Shown one piece after another: positions 1 to 7,400 of a DNA stretch of 15,480 nt; within the stretch, counting starts at the first letter, position 1, and each line of letters begins with the position of its first letter. A program made the position numbers and the translations under genes. The notes beneath the pieces are model-generated. The model did not search any database. It was not told where the DNA came from and worked only from the letters and a program-made list of their open reading frames with translations. The DNA comes from Prevotellaceae bacterium (lineage in GTDB: Bacteria; Bacteroidota; Bacteroidia; Bacteroidales; UBA932), in the NCBI GenBank assembly GCA_031268055.1, contig JAIRXY010000176.1:1-15480 (forward strand), in the 5' to 3' direction.

Positions 1-59
1 ATAGAAAAAAGGAACGAATATATATAATATAATATTAATATTTTTTACACCCCACCCGG

Positions 60-281
60 AGGGGTTTCCTGTGAATAACCCCCAGATTCATCTGGGGGTA
101 ACGCAAGCGCACGCTACAAACCCAAAACCCCGGAGGGGTTTCCCTATTATTTTGGGCAACGCTTGAAGCGCTGTAAGCACATTGCCTACGCTGCTTTCAT
201 GGAAAACGCTTACAGCGTTTTATGCCCTATCTTCGTCCCCTCCCCCCAGATGAATCTGGGGGTTATTCACAGGAAACCCCT
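60..281. repeat. 39-bp perfect inverted repeat with nested hairpins
   Basis: Bases 60-98 are the exact reverse complement of 243-281, with 144 bp between the arms. Each arm also contains a smaller palindrome (79-98 in the left arm, a run of C's, AGAT, and the mirror). Inside the loop a second nested pair, 169-178 against 208-217, is also complementary, and 203-221 forms an 8-bp stem with a 3-base loop. The segment could therefore fold into a large cruciform or a long RNA hairpin. I see no coding sequence or transposase. Whether it is a mobile repeat cannot be decided from one copy. Confidence 0.85.
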
Positions 282-348
282 ACGGGGTTTTTCACGCTCG
301 TAACCCCAATAGGGTTTAAAACCCTGTTGGGGGTTGAATCTGTCTTAC

Positions 349-375
349 AAATTCTGTAAATTCTGTAAATTCTGT
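349..375. repeat. Three tandem copies of a 9-mer
   Basis: The 9-mer AAATTCTGT is repeated exactly three times in a row (349-357, 358-366, 367-375). It sits inside the hairpin-rich island and is not part of a coding frame. Confidence 0.9.
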
Positions 376-476
376 CGAAACCCCTGTTAGGGTCAAATCA
401 ACCCTGTTCGAGGGGGGCAACCCGTGGGTTGCCCCTACGGTGGCGGCGGGCAATGCGGCGGCGGGCAAAAACCGCA

Positions 477-504
477 AGGGAGGGCCAAACCTTTTGCCCT
501 CCCT
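477..504. terminator. Possible terminator downstream of pdxK
   Basis: AGGGAGGGC (477-485) and GCCCTCCCT (496-504) form a perfect 9-bp stem with a 10-base loop, 61 bp beyond the stop of the minus-strand kinase gene. Read on the minus strand the stem is followed by a short T run after a few bases (complement of 469-474). Read on the plus strand a T-rich tail is also present. It fits a bidirectional intrinsic terminator, though neither T run directly abuts the stem. Confidence 0.4.
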
Positions 505-565
505 CTTTCAGCTTTTTGATAATAAAATGATGCCTTTTTTCAATAGATTAGTTTGTTTTTGCTGC

Positions 566-1423
566 TTATGGTTGCAAAAGATTTAGCGTCTTAATAAGCT
601 GGGGTATGCCATTTTCAAAATCTACGCCAAAGCGAATATCGGTCTTTGCCTCGAACGTTCTCCTGATGCTCGCCGTGGTGTACCCTACGGCTACCTCCAC
701 CGCCTGCGGCAAGCCAAAATTGTTGAGCAGCGCAGCCAGCAGCGCGCTTCCAAACACATCGCCCGTGCCGTGGTAGTAGCCGTCGATTCTATCGGCAAGG
801 AGGTAGGATATGCCGCCGGTCTCCCTGTCGTAGGCGGCGGCGCCAAGCTGCTTTTCGTCGAAAAACGTACCGGTGAGCACCACCTGCCGCGGGCCTATGT
901 CGCCCAGCTTCTTCAGCAGGAGGCTGATGTACTCCCTTGTGTACGGCCCGGTGCGGTATGGCTCTCCTACCAGCAGCGAGGCCTCCGTTACGTTTGGAAT
1001 GATGATGTCGGCCTTAGCGCAGAGCTTTTTCATTCCGAGGGCAAATTCGGGCGAAAAAATTTTGTACAGCTCTCCGTTGTCTGCCATCACGGGGTCAACC
1101 AGAATGATGTTGTCTTGCTCCCTGAAATCGTCGAAAATTTCGCCTACAATCTCCAGCTGCTCAAAGGAGCCTAAAAAGCCCGAGTACAGCGCGTCAAACT
1201 TTAGTTTCAGCGATTTCCAATGCTGCGCAAAGGGGCGCAAGTCTCCCGTCAGGTCTCTGTAGGTATACCCCGTAAATCCTCCCGTGTGGGTGGACAAAAC
1301 AGCCGTAGGCATTATGGCCGTTTCAATACCTGCCGCCGACAGAACAGGCAGCGCAACGGTCAGGGAGCACCTCCCGAATCCCGAAATATCGTGGATTGCA
1401 GCAACTCTTTTTTGGTGTGGCAT
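566..1423 (-). CDS. Pyridoxal/pyridoxamine kinase
   Basis: This 285-residue protein belongs to the PfkB/ribokinase-like vitamin B6 kinases, which phosphorylate pyridoxal, pyridoxamine or pyridoxine at the 5' hydroxyl with ATP to feed cytoplasmic PLP salvage. The N-terminus has the family opening IHDISGFGRCSLT (about 10-22), followed by THTGGF (45-50). DPVMADNG lies at 110-117, PNVTEA at 143-148 and the anion-hole/catalytic GTGD at 219-222, with D222 the likely base. Length is normal for the family. The ATG at 1421-1423 gives the expected N-terminus. The next gene upstream on this strand is cysK, a PLP enzyme, 209 bp away, so co-transcription is possible but not shown. PdxK and PdxY subfamilies cannot be separated by eye, so no symbol is given. 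Confidence 0.93.
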   Translation of the reverse strand: MPHQKRVAAIHDISGFGRCSLTVALPVLSAAGIETAIMPTAVLSTHTGGFTGYTYRDLTGDLRPFAQHWKSLKLKFDALYSGFLGSFEQLEIVGEIFDDFREQDNIILVDPVMADNGELYKIFSPEFALGMKKLCAKADIIIPNVTEASLLVGEPYRTGPYTREYISLLLKKLGDIGPRQVVLTGTFFDEKQLGAAAYDRETGGISYLLADRIDGYYHGTGDVFGSALLAALLNNFGLPQAVEVAVGYTTASIRRTFEAKTDIRFGVDFENGIPQLIKTLNLLQP

Positions 1424-1632
1424 AGGGCGATATGGTTACGTTGTTATGTAACGAAAAATAATTAATTCGTAAGTTTCTGTCTCTTAGCATGTTATGTAAA
1501 CAGCAGGCTGTTTTACCGTACATCATAAATAAGGCAGGCGGCATCCCTCAAGGGTCATATCTACCCAACCTTTTTGGGCTGCCGCGCTGCCTCTCTTTAC
1601 GTTCAAATCAGGCTGCTCCTGCTCTGATTTTT

Positions 1633-2580
1633 TTACAGCGGATACTCGTCAAAGGCGTAAAGCACCGTCGATAGGTAGCGCTCGCCGGTGTCCGGCAGGA
1701 TGGCAACGATGTTTTTCCCCTTGTTTTCGGGTAGCTTTGCCAGCTGCGCAGCCGCGTAGGTAGCCGCACCCGACGAAATTCCCACCAGCAGGCCTTCGAT
1801 CTTTGCCAGCTCTCGGCTCGTGCGAATGGCGTCGTCGTTGGATACGGTGATAATCTGGTCAACCACCGAGCGGTCAAAGTTTTTGGGAACAAAGCCAGCT
1901 CCAATGCCCTGTATCTTGTGCGGGCCGGAGTTGCCCCCCGACAGCACGGGCGAATCGGCAGGCTCAACGGCCACTATCTGCACCTTGGGGTTTAGCTTTT
2001 TCAGGTACCTGCCAACGCCGCTCACCGTACCGCCCGTACCCACGCCGGACACAAGTATGTCGACCTTTCCGTCGGTGTCGCGCGCTATTTCTTCCGCCGT
2101 TGTAGCCTCGTGAATGGCAGGGTTTGCCGCGTTGTCAAACTGCTGGAGAATGACCGCGCTTGGCGTTTCGCTGCGGAGCTCTTCGGCCCTGGCAATTGCC
2201 CCCTTCATTCCTTCCGATCCGGGGGTGAGCACAAGGTTAGCGCCCAGCGCCTTAAGGAGGTTTCGGCGCTCAATGCTCATGGTTTCCGGCATGGTGAGAA
2301 TGAGCTTGTAGCCTTTGGAGGCCGCAACAAATGCAAGCCCAATGCCGGTATTACCGCTCGTAGGCTCAATGATGGTCGAATCGGGCTTCAAAATGCCCTT
2401 TGCCTCGGCGTCTTCTACCATTGCCAGCGCTATGCGGTCCTTTACGCTGCCAAGCGGGTTGAAGTACTCTATTTTTCCAATCAGGTTTGCAACAAGTGCG
2501 TGCTTCTGCCCAAAGGCGTTCAACGCCAGCAAGGGGGTATTCCCCACAAGGTCTGTCAGCTTCTTTGCTATCTTTGCCAT
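1633..2580 (-). CDS. cysK: Cysteine synthase (O-acetylserine sulfhydrylase)
   Basis: A 315-residue fold-type II PLP enzyme that makes L-cysteine from O-acetylserine and sulfide in the cytoplasm. The Schiff-base lysine is K47 in NPLGSVKDR, the substrate loop TSGNTG spans 74-79, and the PLP phosphate loop GTGGT lies at 181-185. The active-site stretch with [12 protein letters not shown] is at 219-230, and the late VGISSGAA (267-273) supplies the serine near the pyridine nitrogen. The length matches CysK/CysM. The [12 protein letters not shown] element favours CysK. The stop codon abuts a short inverted repeat (about 1604-1630) that could help terminate the transcript. Upstream lies a candidate promoter and a long perfect inverted repeat shared with the divergent Nudix gene. 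Confidence 0.96.
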   Translation of the reverse strand: MAKIAKKLTDLVGNTPLLALNAFGQKHALVANLIGKIEYFNPLGSVKDRIALAMVEDAEAKGILKPDSTIIEPTSGNTGIGLAFVAASKGYKLILTMPETMSIERRNLLKALGANLVLTPGSEGMKGAIARAEELRSETPSAVILQQFDNAANPAIHEATTAEEIARDTDGKVDILVSGVGTGGTVSGVGRYLKKLNPKVQIVAVEPADSPVLSGGNSGPHKIQGIGAGFVPKNFDRSVVDQIITVSNDDAIRTSRELAKIEGLLVGISSGAATYAAAQLAKLPENKGKNIVAILPDTGERYLSTVLYAFDEYPL

Positions 2581-2617
2581 AATGATTTAGTTATTTTTTT
2601 TGATAAAACAATTGGTG

Positions 2618-2646
2618 TAAAATTACGTCGGCAAAATAAGCACAAA
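2618..2646 (-). promoter_or_regulatory. Candidate cysK promoter
   Basis: On the minus strand TTTG (2646-2643) is followed after 17 bases by TAATTTTA (2625-2618), close to the Bacteroidota -33 TTG / -7 TAnnTTTG pattern. Transcription would start roughly 30 bases upstream of the cysK ATG. The last base of the -7 element deviates from consensus. Confidence 0.4.
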
Positions 2647-2656
2647 TAAAAATACT

Positions 2657-2684
2657 GCGAAATACCATAAACATGGTATTTTGC
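2657..2684. repeat. Long inverted repeat between cysK and Nudix gene
   Basis: AAATACCAT (2660-2668) and ATGGTATTT (2673-2681) are perfect 9-bp arms around AAAC. The symmetry continues to 2657 and 2684 with one mismatch. It lies upstream of both divergent genes, outside the presumed core promoters. It could be an operator for a dimeric regulator or a cruciform. The sequence alone cannot decide. Confidence 0.7.
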
Positions 2685-2709
2685 ACCTGCAAGGGTTAAA
2701 TATTTTTAG

Positions 2710-2717
2710 TAGCTTTG
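2710..2717 (+). promoter_or_regulatory. -7 promoter element for Nudix gene
   Basis: TAGCTTTG matches the Bacteroidota TAnnTTTG element and would start a transcript near 2723, with a leader of about 58 bases to the ATG at 2781. A TTTG at 2680-2683 lies 26 bases upstream, longer than the usual spacer, so the -33 part is uncertain. Confidence 0.5.
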
Positions 2718-2780
2718 CAGCTCGCACGCCTACTTCAAAACCGAGTAAAAAGCGTAACCTCTAAATTTAGCAAGCACAAA

Positions 2781-3338
2781 ATGAGTTCACAAGCAGAGAT
2801 TTTTCCGCTGGTAGACGCCAGCGGCAGGGTTACAGGTAAGGCTACCCGCGCCGAGTGCCACAGCGGTAGCATGCTGCTGCATCCGGTGGTGCACCTCCAC
2901 TACTTCAATGCGCAAGGAGAGCTGTACCTTCAGAAGCGCGCCGCGCACAAGGACATCCAGCCCAACATGTGGGATACCTCGGTGGGCGGACACGTAAGCT
3001 ACGGCGAGGAGGTGGCGGCAGCCCTGCTCCGCGAGGCAAGCGAGGAGCTTGGCCTGCGCAATATTTGCCCTGTTTTTCTGTTTCGCTACGTCTTTGAGTC
3101 GGATGTAGAGCGCGAGCTGGTGTACGTCTACTACGCTACCTCCCCTGCGCTACCTCAACCCGACCACGACGAGGTGAGCGAAGGACGCTTTTGGAGCGTG
3201 GAGGAAATTCTTACCTCGCTGGGCAAAAACATTTTCACCCCCAACTTTGAAGGCGAAATAAAGAGAGCGCTAAGCGCGCTGCGCAACGTTTCAACGCTAC
3301 ACTTCCACCGTGCTACGACAATATGCTCATTTTGCTAA
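2781..3338 (+). CDS. Nudix hydrolase (YfcD/IPP isomerase-like)
   Basis: A 185-residue protein with a complete Nudix box, G-x5-E-x7-REAxEExGL, at residues 70-92 (GHVSYGEE through [10 protein letters not shown]), which binds the metal and cleaves nucleoside-diphosphate-linked substrates. The [13 protein letters not shown] context resembles the YfcD-type branch near isopentenyl-diphosphate isomerases, but the isomerase cysteine motif is absent, so a hydrolase is more likely. The substrate is unknown. The ATG at 2781 is preferred over a TTG at 2715, because that codon lies inside the -7 promoter element and the extra residues look non-conserved. The last 15 or so residues look atypical (Cys/His-rich) and the stop lies 26 bp inside the 3' end of convergent hisS, suggesting an extended tail. 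Confidence 0.9.
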   Translation: MSSQAEIFPLVDASGRVTGKATRAECHSGSMLLHPVVHLHYFNAQGELYLQKRAAHKDIQPNMWDTSVGGHVSYGEEVAAALLREASEELGLRNICPVFLFRYVFESDVERELVYVYYATSPALPQPDHDEVSEGRFWSVEEILTSLGKNIFTPNFEGEIKRALSALRNVSTLHFHRATTICSFC

Positions 3339-4842
3339 AAATGGCAATTTGCTCACGCGTATAGTACTGCTTCTGGAAGTTTTTACCACAATCTTTGCAG
3401 CGCAAGCGCGATATACCTCTTCGATTTTTTCCTCTTTTCTCAACGTCCTTGCTGTTGCAGCGCGGGCAATGAGCTTCTTCCGTTTGCTTTACGGCGTTGC
3501 CAAAATTCAAAATATCCTCCACCGGAAGCACCTGCTGCTCCCCTGTTTTCAGGTTTTTGATGGAAACATTTTGCTTCGATATTTCGCTATCACCGGCAAT
3601 CACCACGTATGGAATAGAGTGCCTGTTGGCGTAGTCAAACTGCTTTTGCAGCTTTCTGCGGTCGGGGTAAATCTCAACGCTTACGCCGCTCTTGCGCAGC
3701 CGCGCGGCCAGCGGGATAGCGTACAGCACTTCGTGCACGCCAAGGTTGGTAAACATCACCTGCGTGCTCGCCTGCGCGCTGTCGGGAAAAAGGTTGAGCT
3801 GCAGCATTACATCGTAAATGCGGTCTGCGCCAAAGGAAATGCCTACGCCGGACACGTCGGGAAGGCCAAATATGCCGGTGAGATTATCGTAGCGCCCGCC
3901 GCCGGTAATGCTGCCCATCTCCACATCGTTGGCTTTGACCTCGAAAATAGCCCCTGTGTAGTAGCTCAACCCGCGCGCCAGCGACAAATCCAGCTCAACT
4001 TTGCACGCCAGCTCTACCTGCTGCAGGTAGCCCCAAATTATGCTAAGCTCCTGTATACCCTCCATTCCTACAGCAGAATTTTCCAGCATTAGGCTTAGCG
4101 CCTGTAGCTTTTCCTCCGACGAGCCGCTAAGCAGGAGGATAGGCTCCAGCGTAGCAATTGCTTCGTCCGAAATGCCGCACTCCATCAGCTCCGCCTTCAC
4201 CCCATCCAAGCCTATTTTTTCAATTTTATCAATGGCTAACGTTACTTCCATCAGCTTGTCGCTTGCGCCCATAAGCTCTGCTATTCCGCTCAACACCTTG
4301 CGGTTGTTGATTTTCAGCGTTACCGCAATGCCCAGCTTCTGGTAAACGGCGTCTACAATTTGCATCAGCTCTACCTCGTTGAGCAGCGACGGAGAGCCAA
4401 CGATGTCGACATCGCACTGGTAAAATTCGCGATAGCGTCCTTTCTGCGGCCTGTCGGCGCGCCACACGGGTTGTATCTGGTAGCGGCGAAACGGGAAGAC
4501 TATTTCACCCCGATGCTGCACCACGTAGCGGGCAAATGGTACGGTGAGGTCGTAGCGCAACCCCTTTTCGCACACCTTTAGCGATGCTGCGCCGGAGCTT
4601 GGCAAATCCTCGGGCAAAAGCTTGGAAAAAGCGTCGCCCGAGTTGAGAATCTTGAACAGGAGCTTATCGCCTTCCTCGCCGTACTTGCCGAGTAAAGTTG
4701 AGAGGTTTTCCAGCGCAGGTGTTTCAATCTGCTGAAAACCAAATGTTTTAAAAACGCCTCTGATAGCGTCAAAAATGTAGGTGCGCCTTGCTGTTTCTAC
4801 GGGCGAAAAATCGCGGGTGCCGGAAGGAATGGATGGTTTCAT
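3313..4842 (-). CDS. hisS: Histidyl-tRNA synthetase with C-terminal zinc ribbon
   Basis: A class II synthetase that charges tRNA-His in the cytoplasm. Motif 2 lies about 117-146 ([11 protein letters not shown] through REFYQCDVD). The HisRS-specific [10 protein letters not shown] is at 288-297 and GGGRYDNL at 314-321, followed by the anticodon-binding domain to about 448. The ATG at 4842 gives [12 protein letters not shown], the normal family start; a TTG at 4863 would add seven residues. The protein is 509 residues. From what I know of bacterial HisRS (about 420-460) the last 60 (450-509) are extra. They carry CPRC and CKDC: cysteines 459, 462, 482 and 485, spaced C-x2-C-x19-C-x2-C, with basic residues between. 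This looks like the zinc ribbon of IS1/InsA-type transposases. No frameshift or internal stop separates it. It lies downstream of the TamL-like gene, with 50 bp between. Confidence 0.95.
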   Translation of the reverse strand: MKPSIPSGTRDFSPVETARRTYIFDAIRGVFKTFGFQQIETPALENLSTLLGKYGEEGDKLLFKILNSGDAFSKLLPEDLPSSGAASLKVCEKGLRYDLTVPFARYVVQHRGEIVFPFRRYQIQPVWRADRPQKGRYREFYQCDVDIVGSPSLLNEVELMQIVDAVYQKLGIAVTLKINNRKVLSGIAELMGASDKLMEVTLAIDKIEKIGLDGVKAELMECGISDEAIATLEPILLLSGSSEEKLQALSLMLENSAVGMEGIQELSIIWGYLQQVELACKVELDLSLARGLSYYTGAIFEVKANDVEMGSITGGGRYDNLTGIFGLPDVSGVGISFGADRIYDVMLQLNLFPDSAQASTQVMFTNLGVHEVLYAIPLAARLRKSGVSVEIYPDRRKLQKQFDYANRHSIPYVVIAGDSEISKQNVSIKNLKTGEQQVLPVEDILNFGNAVKQTEEAHCPRCNSKDVEKRGKNRRGISRLRCKDCGKNFQKQYYTREQIAIFSKMSILS

Positions 4843-4860
4843 AATTAGGATTTCAAATTT

Positions 4861-4868
4861 CAAATATA
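4861..4868 (-). promoter_or_regulatory. -7 promoter element for hisS
   Basis: On the minus strand 4868-4861 reads TATATTTG, a full match to TAnnTTTG. Transcription would begin about 12 bases before the hisS ATG at 4842. A TTTG at 4897-4894 sits 25 bases upstream, a slightly long spacer. It suggests hisS can be transcribed separately from the upstream gene. Confidence 0.4.
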
Positions 4869-4892
4869 ATAAATTTATTCACTCTATAACTT

Positions 4893-7244
4893 TCAAAACG
4901 GATATCCGATAGCCAAAAAAAGCGAGTTTGCCCCGTTCAGTAACCACTTGTCGGGCGTTACAAAGTACGCTCCTGTGAGCGCAGGGTCGTGCAGCCTGAT
5001 GCCGTAGTCAATTCTTGCTACCAGCACGCCAAAGTTAAAGCGCAAACCAACTCCCCAGTTGATTGCTACCTGCTTGGGAAAATCTCGCAGCGAAAAGAGC
5101 GCTCCCTTGCGGGGATCTTCCTTCCGAATAGCCCAAATGTTGCCGGCATCGGCAAAAATAGCGCCCTCCATCCTCCCCAGCAGCTTGAAGCGGTACTCAG
5201 CGTTCATCTCCAGTCGCATGTCGGCAAGATGGTTGAGTAGGTTGCCGCTCTCGCTGTACGAGCCGGGCCCAAGCGTTCGTATTTGCCATCCCCTTAGGCT
5301 GTTAGCACCTCCGCTGTAGTACATTTTATCAAACGGCAGTGAGAGAGAATTTCCGTAGGCAACGCCCACTCCTGCCAACGCTCGAAAAGCAACGGAGGAG
5401 GCCGAGCTGAAAACGTTCAGGATAGTGTAGGCAGCGTCGAACTTTACAAACTGCGCAAACTTGGTGCCTCCCACCTCATACGCCGCGCGCCCTGTGCCGC
5501 CGTCAACCTTGGGAGCAGCGCCAAAAGCCTTGTATCCAAGCCACAGCAAGTTACCCTTGAGGTCTACGTCAAAGCGCAGGTGCTGCTGAAACCTACCGCC
5601 GCTGCCGCGCGTGCTGTATATGGCCGACGTAGAAGACCCCAGCAAAAAAGCGTCCTGATAGGAGTTGAGCATGTAAGGGTTGGCGCTTATGCTGCTCTCA
5701 AACGAGGAGGCCATTTTGAGAATCTTTATAACGTTCATGTTCATCGTGTATATGTATATCATGTTGCCCAAGTTGCGCCACGAGTAGCCAAAGGTTATGT
5801 CGGCCAGAATGCGCGTGTAGTCGGGGCGCTGCTGAAAGTTGCCCGAAAGCGCTATCTGCGTTCGCGGGCTATACACGTTACGGTAAAAATCAAAGCGAAG
5901 GGGAAAAAGTATGCTGGGGGTATTAAGCGAAACGGAGGCCCCCAGCTCATACGAATTTTCGGGCGCAGCGTCGGCGTAAAGCTGCACCTTCTGAAATATC
6001 CCAGTGAGGTTTACATCCAGTATCTCTGCGCCGCGAAACAGGTTTTTATGCTGGTGGTGGCCGGTAATGGAGGCGCCAAAAAGCCAATTATCGCTAAGCG
6101 AAATTTCGCCGCCGTACTCGTAGCCCTGCCGCATGGACGGCAGCAGCGTAATAGCGCCGTGCAGCGGACGGGGCAGCGTATCGGCATCCGACGGCGCAAC
6201 GGGCAGCTCGGTAAAGCGAACATCCATAGACCTGAAAAGGCGGAGGTTGGCAAGGTTGCGGTACGTCCGGTCAACCTCCTGCACGTTGTACAAGCTGCCT
6301 ATTTGTATCCTGTTGTTCATGCCAATAGCCTCCGGGCGGAGGCCAGGGCGCTCGCCCTCGCCGGTGCATCCGCGGCAAAGCATTTCAAACGCTTCGTGAT
6401 GAATGGTATCCCAGCCTGCAGGAGCGCTGGCAGCGTTAGCCTGCGCTCTCTGCGGGCTGTTTTCCAGCAGCACCGACAAGCTCTGTACGTAAAATTGGTG
6501 GTGGCTGCCGGTTGGATTTTCCGGCGTTGCCGGCTCTTTTGCCACCAGAACGGTCAGGTTAACCTCACGGCTACCCAAAGTAGTATCGGCGCGGTAGGTC
6601 ACGTAGTTGTCGTAAAAGTTGTAGTAACCACAGGCGCGCATGTCGTTGGAGATACGGCTGCTTTCTTTTCTAAGCGTCTCTCCGTCAAATATATCCCCAA
6701 CCTTAACAAGGCTTTTTTCCGGATTAATAATCAGCGAAGTATCTATGCTTTCATCCATAATATCGTACGCAACGCTACGGATACGGTATGGCTGCTCCAG
6801 CTTCACGCTGTAAGCAACCTTGGCCTTGCGCTTGCCGTAGGCAATTGATACCTCTGCCGTAGAGCCATAGTAACCCCGATAGCCTACATACTGCTCCATG
6901 CGCTGCGCCGCGTTGGTGGCCAGCACGCTGTCGAGAATAACAGGGGGCTCACCGGCGTTGCGCACCAACCGGTTGATGAAGTTATCCTTTTCCGAGGCAA
7001 GGTTGTAGAAAATGAGGTACAATGGAATCATTCTAAAAATCGTTTTGTTCGGCTGCTGCCGGATAAGCGGCTCAATATCGCTCTCTTTTAGCCCTTCTCC
7101 CTCGATCTTGAGCTCGCTCTTGGTCAGCAAGTAGTCGCCCTGTGGAACATGCTTGGTGGTAGAGCACGACGCTAATATGTATCCTAACGCTGCTATCAAA
7201 AAAGCCCTACAAGGTATGTGGCGTATTCGTGGCAATGCTGACAA
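4893..7244 (-). CDS. tamL: TamL-like Omp85-family outer-membrane lipoprotein
   Basis: A 783-residue protein with a lipoprotein signal: basic n-region, hydrophobic stretch, and lipobox LASC with the lipidated cysteine at 27. Next come POTRA-like soluble repeats (roughly 35-340) and a C-terminal Omp85 beta-barrel. The barrel has the diagnostic GGANSLRGW segment, matching the conserved (V/L)RG(F/Y/W) of BamA/TamA, and ends with an aromatic residue (YPF). Bacteroidota carry such a lipidated TamA relative, TamL, which is thought to work with TamB in outer-membrane assembly. tamB is not in this window. No ATG is available: an in-frame TAA lies at 7254-7256 and the first usable codons are TTG at 7244 and TTG at 7235, so either start is non-ATG. 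The second also leaves a complete signal peptide. Confidence 0.88.
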   Translation of the reverse strand: MSALPRIRHIPCRAFLIAALGYILASCSTTKHVPQGDYLLTKSELKIEGEGLKESDIEPLIRQQPNKTIFRMIPLYLIFYNLASEKDNFINRLVRNAGEPPVILDSVLATNAAQRMEQYVGYRGYYGSTAEVSIAYGKRKAKVAYSVKLEQPYRIRSVAYDIMDESIDTSLIINPEKSLVKVGDIFDGETLRKESSRISNDMRACGYYNFYDNYVTYRADTTLGSREVNLTVLVAKEPATPENPTGSHHQFYVQSLSVLLENSPQRAQANAASAPAGWDTIHHEAFEMLCRGCTGEGERPGLRPEAIGMNNRIQIGSLYNVQEVDRTYRNLANLRLFRSMDVRFTELPVAPSDADTLPRPLHGAITLLPSMRQGYEYGGEISLSDNWLFGASITGHHQHKNLFRGAEILDVNLTGIFQKVQLYADAAPENSYELGASVSLNTPSILFPLRFDFYRNVYSPRTQIALSGNFQQRPDYTRILADITFGYSWRNLGNMIYIYTMNMNVIKILKMASSFESSISANPYMLNSYQDAFLLGSSTSAIYSTRGSGGRFQQHLRFDVDLKGNLLWLGYKAFGAAPKVDGGTGRAAYEVGGTKFAQFVKFDAAYTILNVFSSASSVAFRALAGVGVAYGNSLSLPFDKMYYSGGANSLRGWQIRTLGPGSYSESGNLLNHLADMRLEMNAEYRFKLLGRMEGAIFADAGNIWAIRKEDPRKGALFSLRDFPKQVAINWGVGLRFNFGVLVARIDYGIRLHDPALTGAYFVTPDKWLLNGANSLFLAIGYPF

Positions 7245-7316
7245 AGTCTGTTGTTATCTAAATTTATCTGGTTATTCAAAAAAAATTTGTATGACATCAC
7301 ATCAAATTTCGTTTGG

Positions 7317-7324
7317 CAAAGATA
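7317..7324 (-). promoter_or_regulatory. -7 promoter element for TamL-like gene
   Basis: On the minus strand 7324-7317 reads TATCTTTG, a full TAnnTTTG match, predicting a leader of about 65 bases before the TTG start. No TTG is seen at the usual -33 distance. Confidence 0.45.
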
Positions 7325-7388
7325 AAAATACAAATCGTACCTACCCCATTTTTTGCAAAAAATAATTTAATATACAGACTTTATTGTG

Positions 7389-7396
7389 TAGCTTTG
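7389..7396 (+). promoter_or_regulatory. -7 promoter element abutting the methyltransferase ATG
   Basis: TAGCTTTG is a full TAnnTTTG match and ends only four bases before the ATG at 7401. If used, transcription would start at or next to the start codon, giving a leaderless mRNA. No good -33 TTG lies at the right spacing. Confidence 0.45.
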
Positions 7397-7400
7397 CGGG

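Larger units (their letters stand above)
1..565. other. Gene-free hairpin repeat island
   Basis: No plausible gene lies here. The stretch is a mosaic of short GC-rich palindromes in AT-rich sequence. Stems of the form AAACCCC-N3-GGGGTTT occur at 125-141 and 274-290, with a weaker relative at about 54-67. More degenerate relatives lie at about 302-340 and 379-392. A 10-bp stem with a 2-base loop (GGGGCAACCC/GGGTTGCCCC) is at 414-435. A 12-bp direct repeat (GGCGGCGGGCAA) is at 442-453 and 457-468. The family-like recurrence suggests dispersed intergenic repeats; similar copies elsewhere in the genome would confirm it. Confidence 0.7.

Noticed and set aside
442..468. Possible CRISPR-like repeats in the first 500 bp
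   Set aside because: The repeats are short, irregularly spaced and palindromic, without uniform spacers or cas genes.
770..1262. Plus-strand ORFs opposite the B6 kinase gene
   Set aside because: They are antisense frames of a clear kinase gene and have no recognisable domains.
1435..1501. Small repeats GTTAC/GTAAC and GTTATGTAA upstream of the B6 kinase gene
   Set aside because: Five-base arms and a 9-base direct repeat in AT-rich sequence are within chance expectation, and no promoter match accompanies them.
3310..4092. 260-codon plus-strand ORF opposite hisS
   Set aside because: Antisense shadow. It would also conflict with the Nudix 3' end and shows no family features.
5580..6848. 422-codon plus-strand ORF
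   Set aside because: It is antisense to the TamL-like gene. Its composition (Val/Arg/Lys rich) and lack of motifs mark it as a shadow frame.
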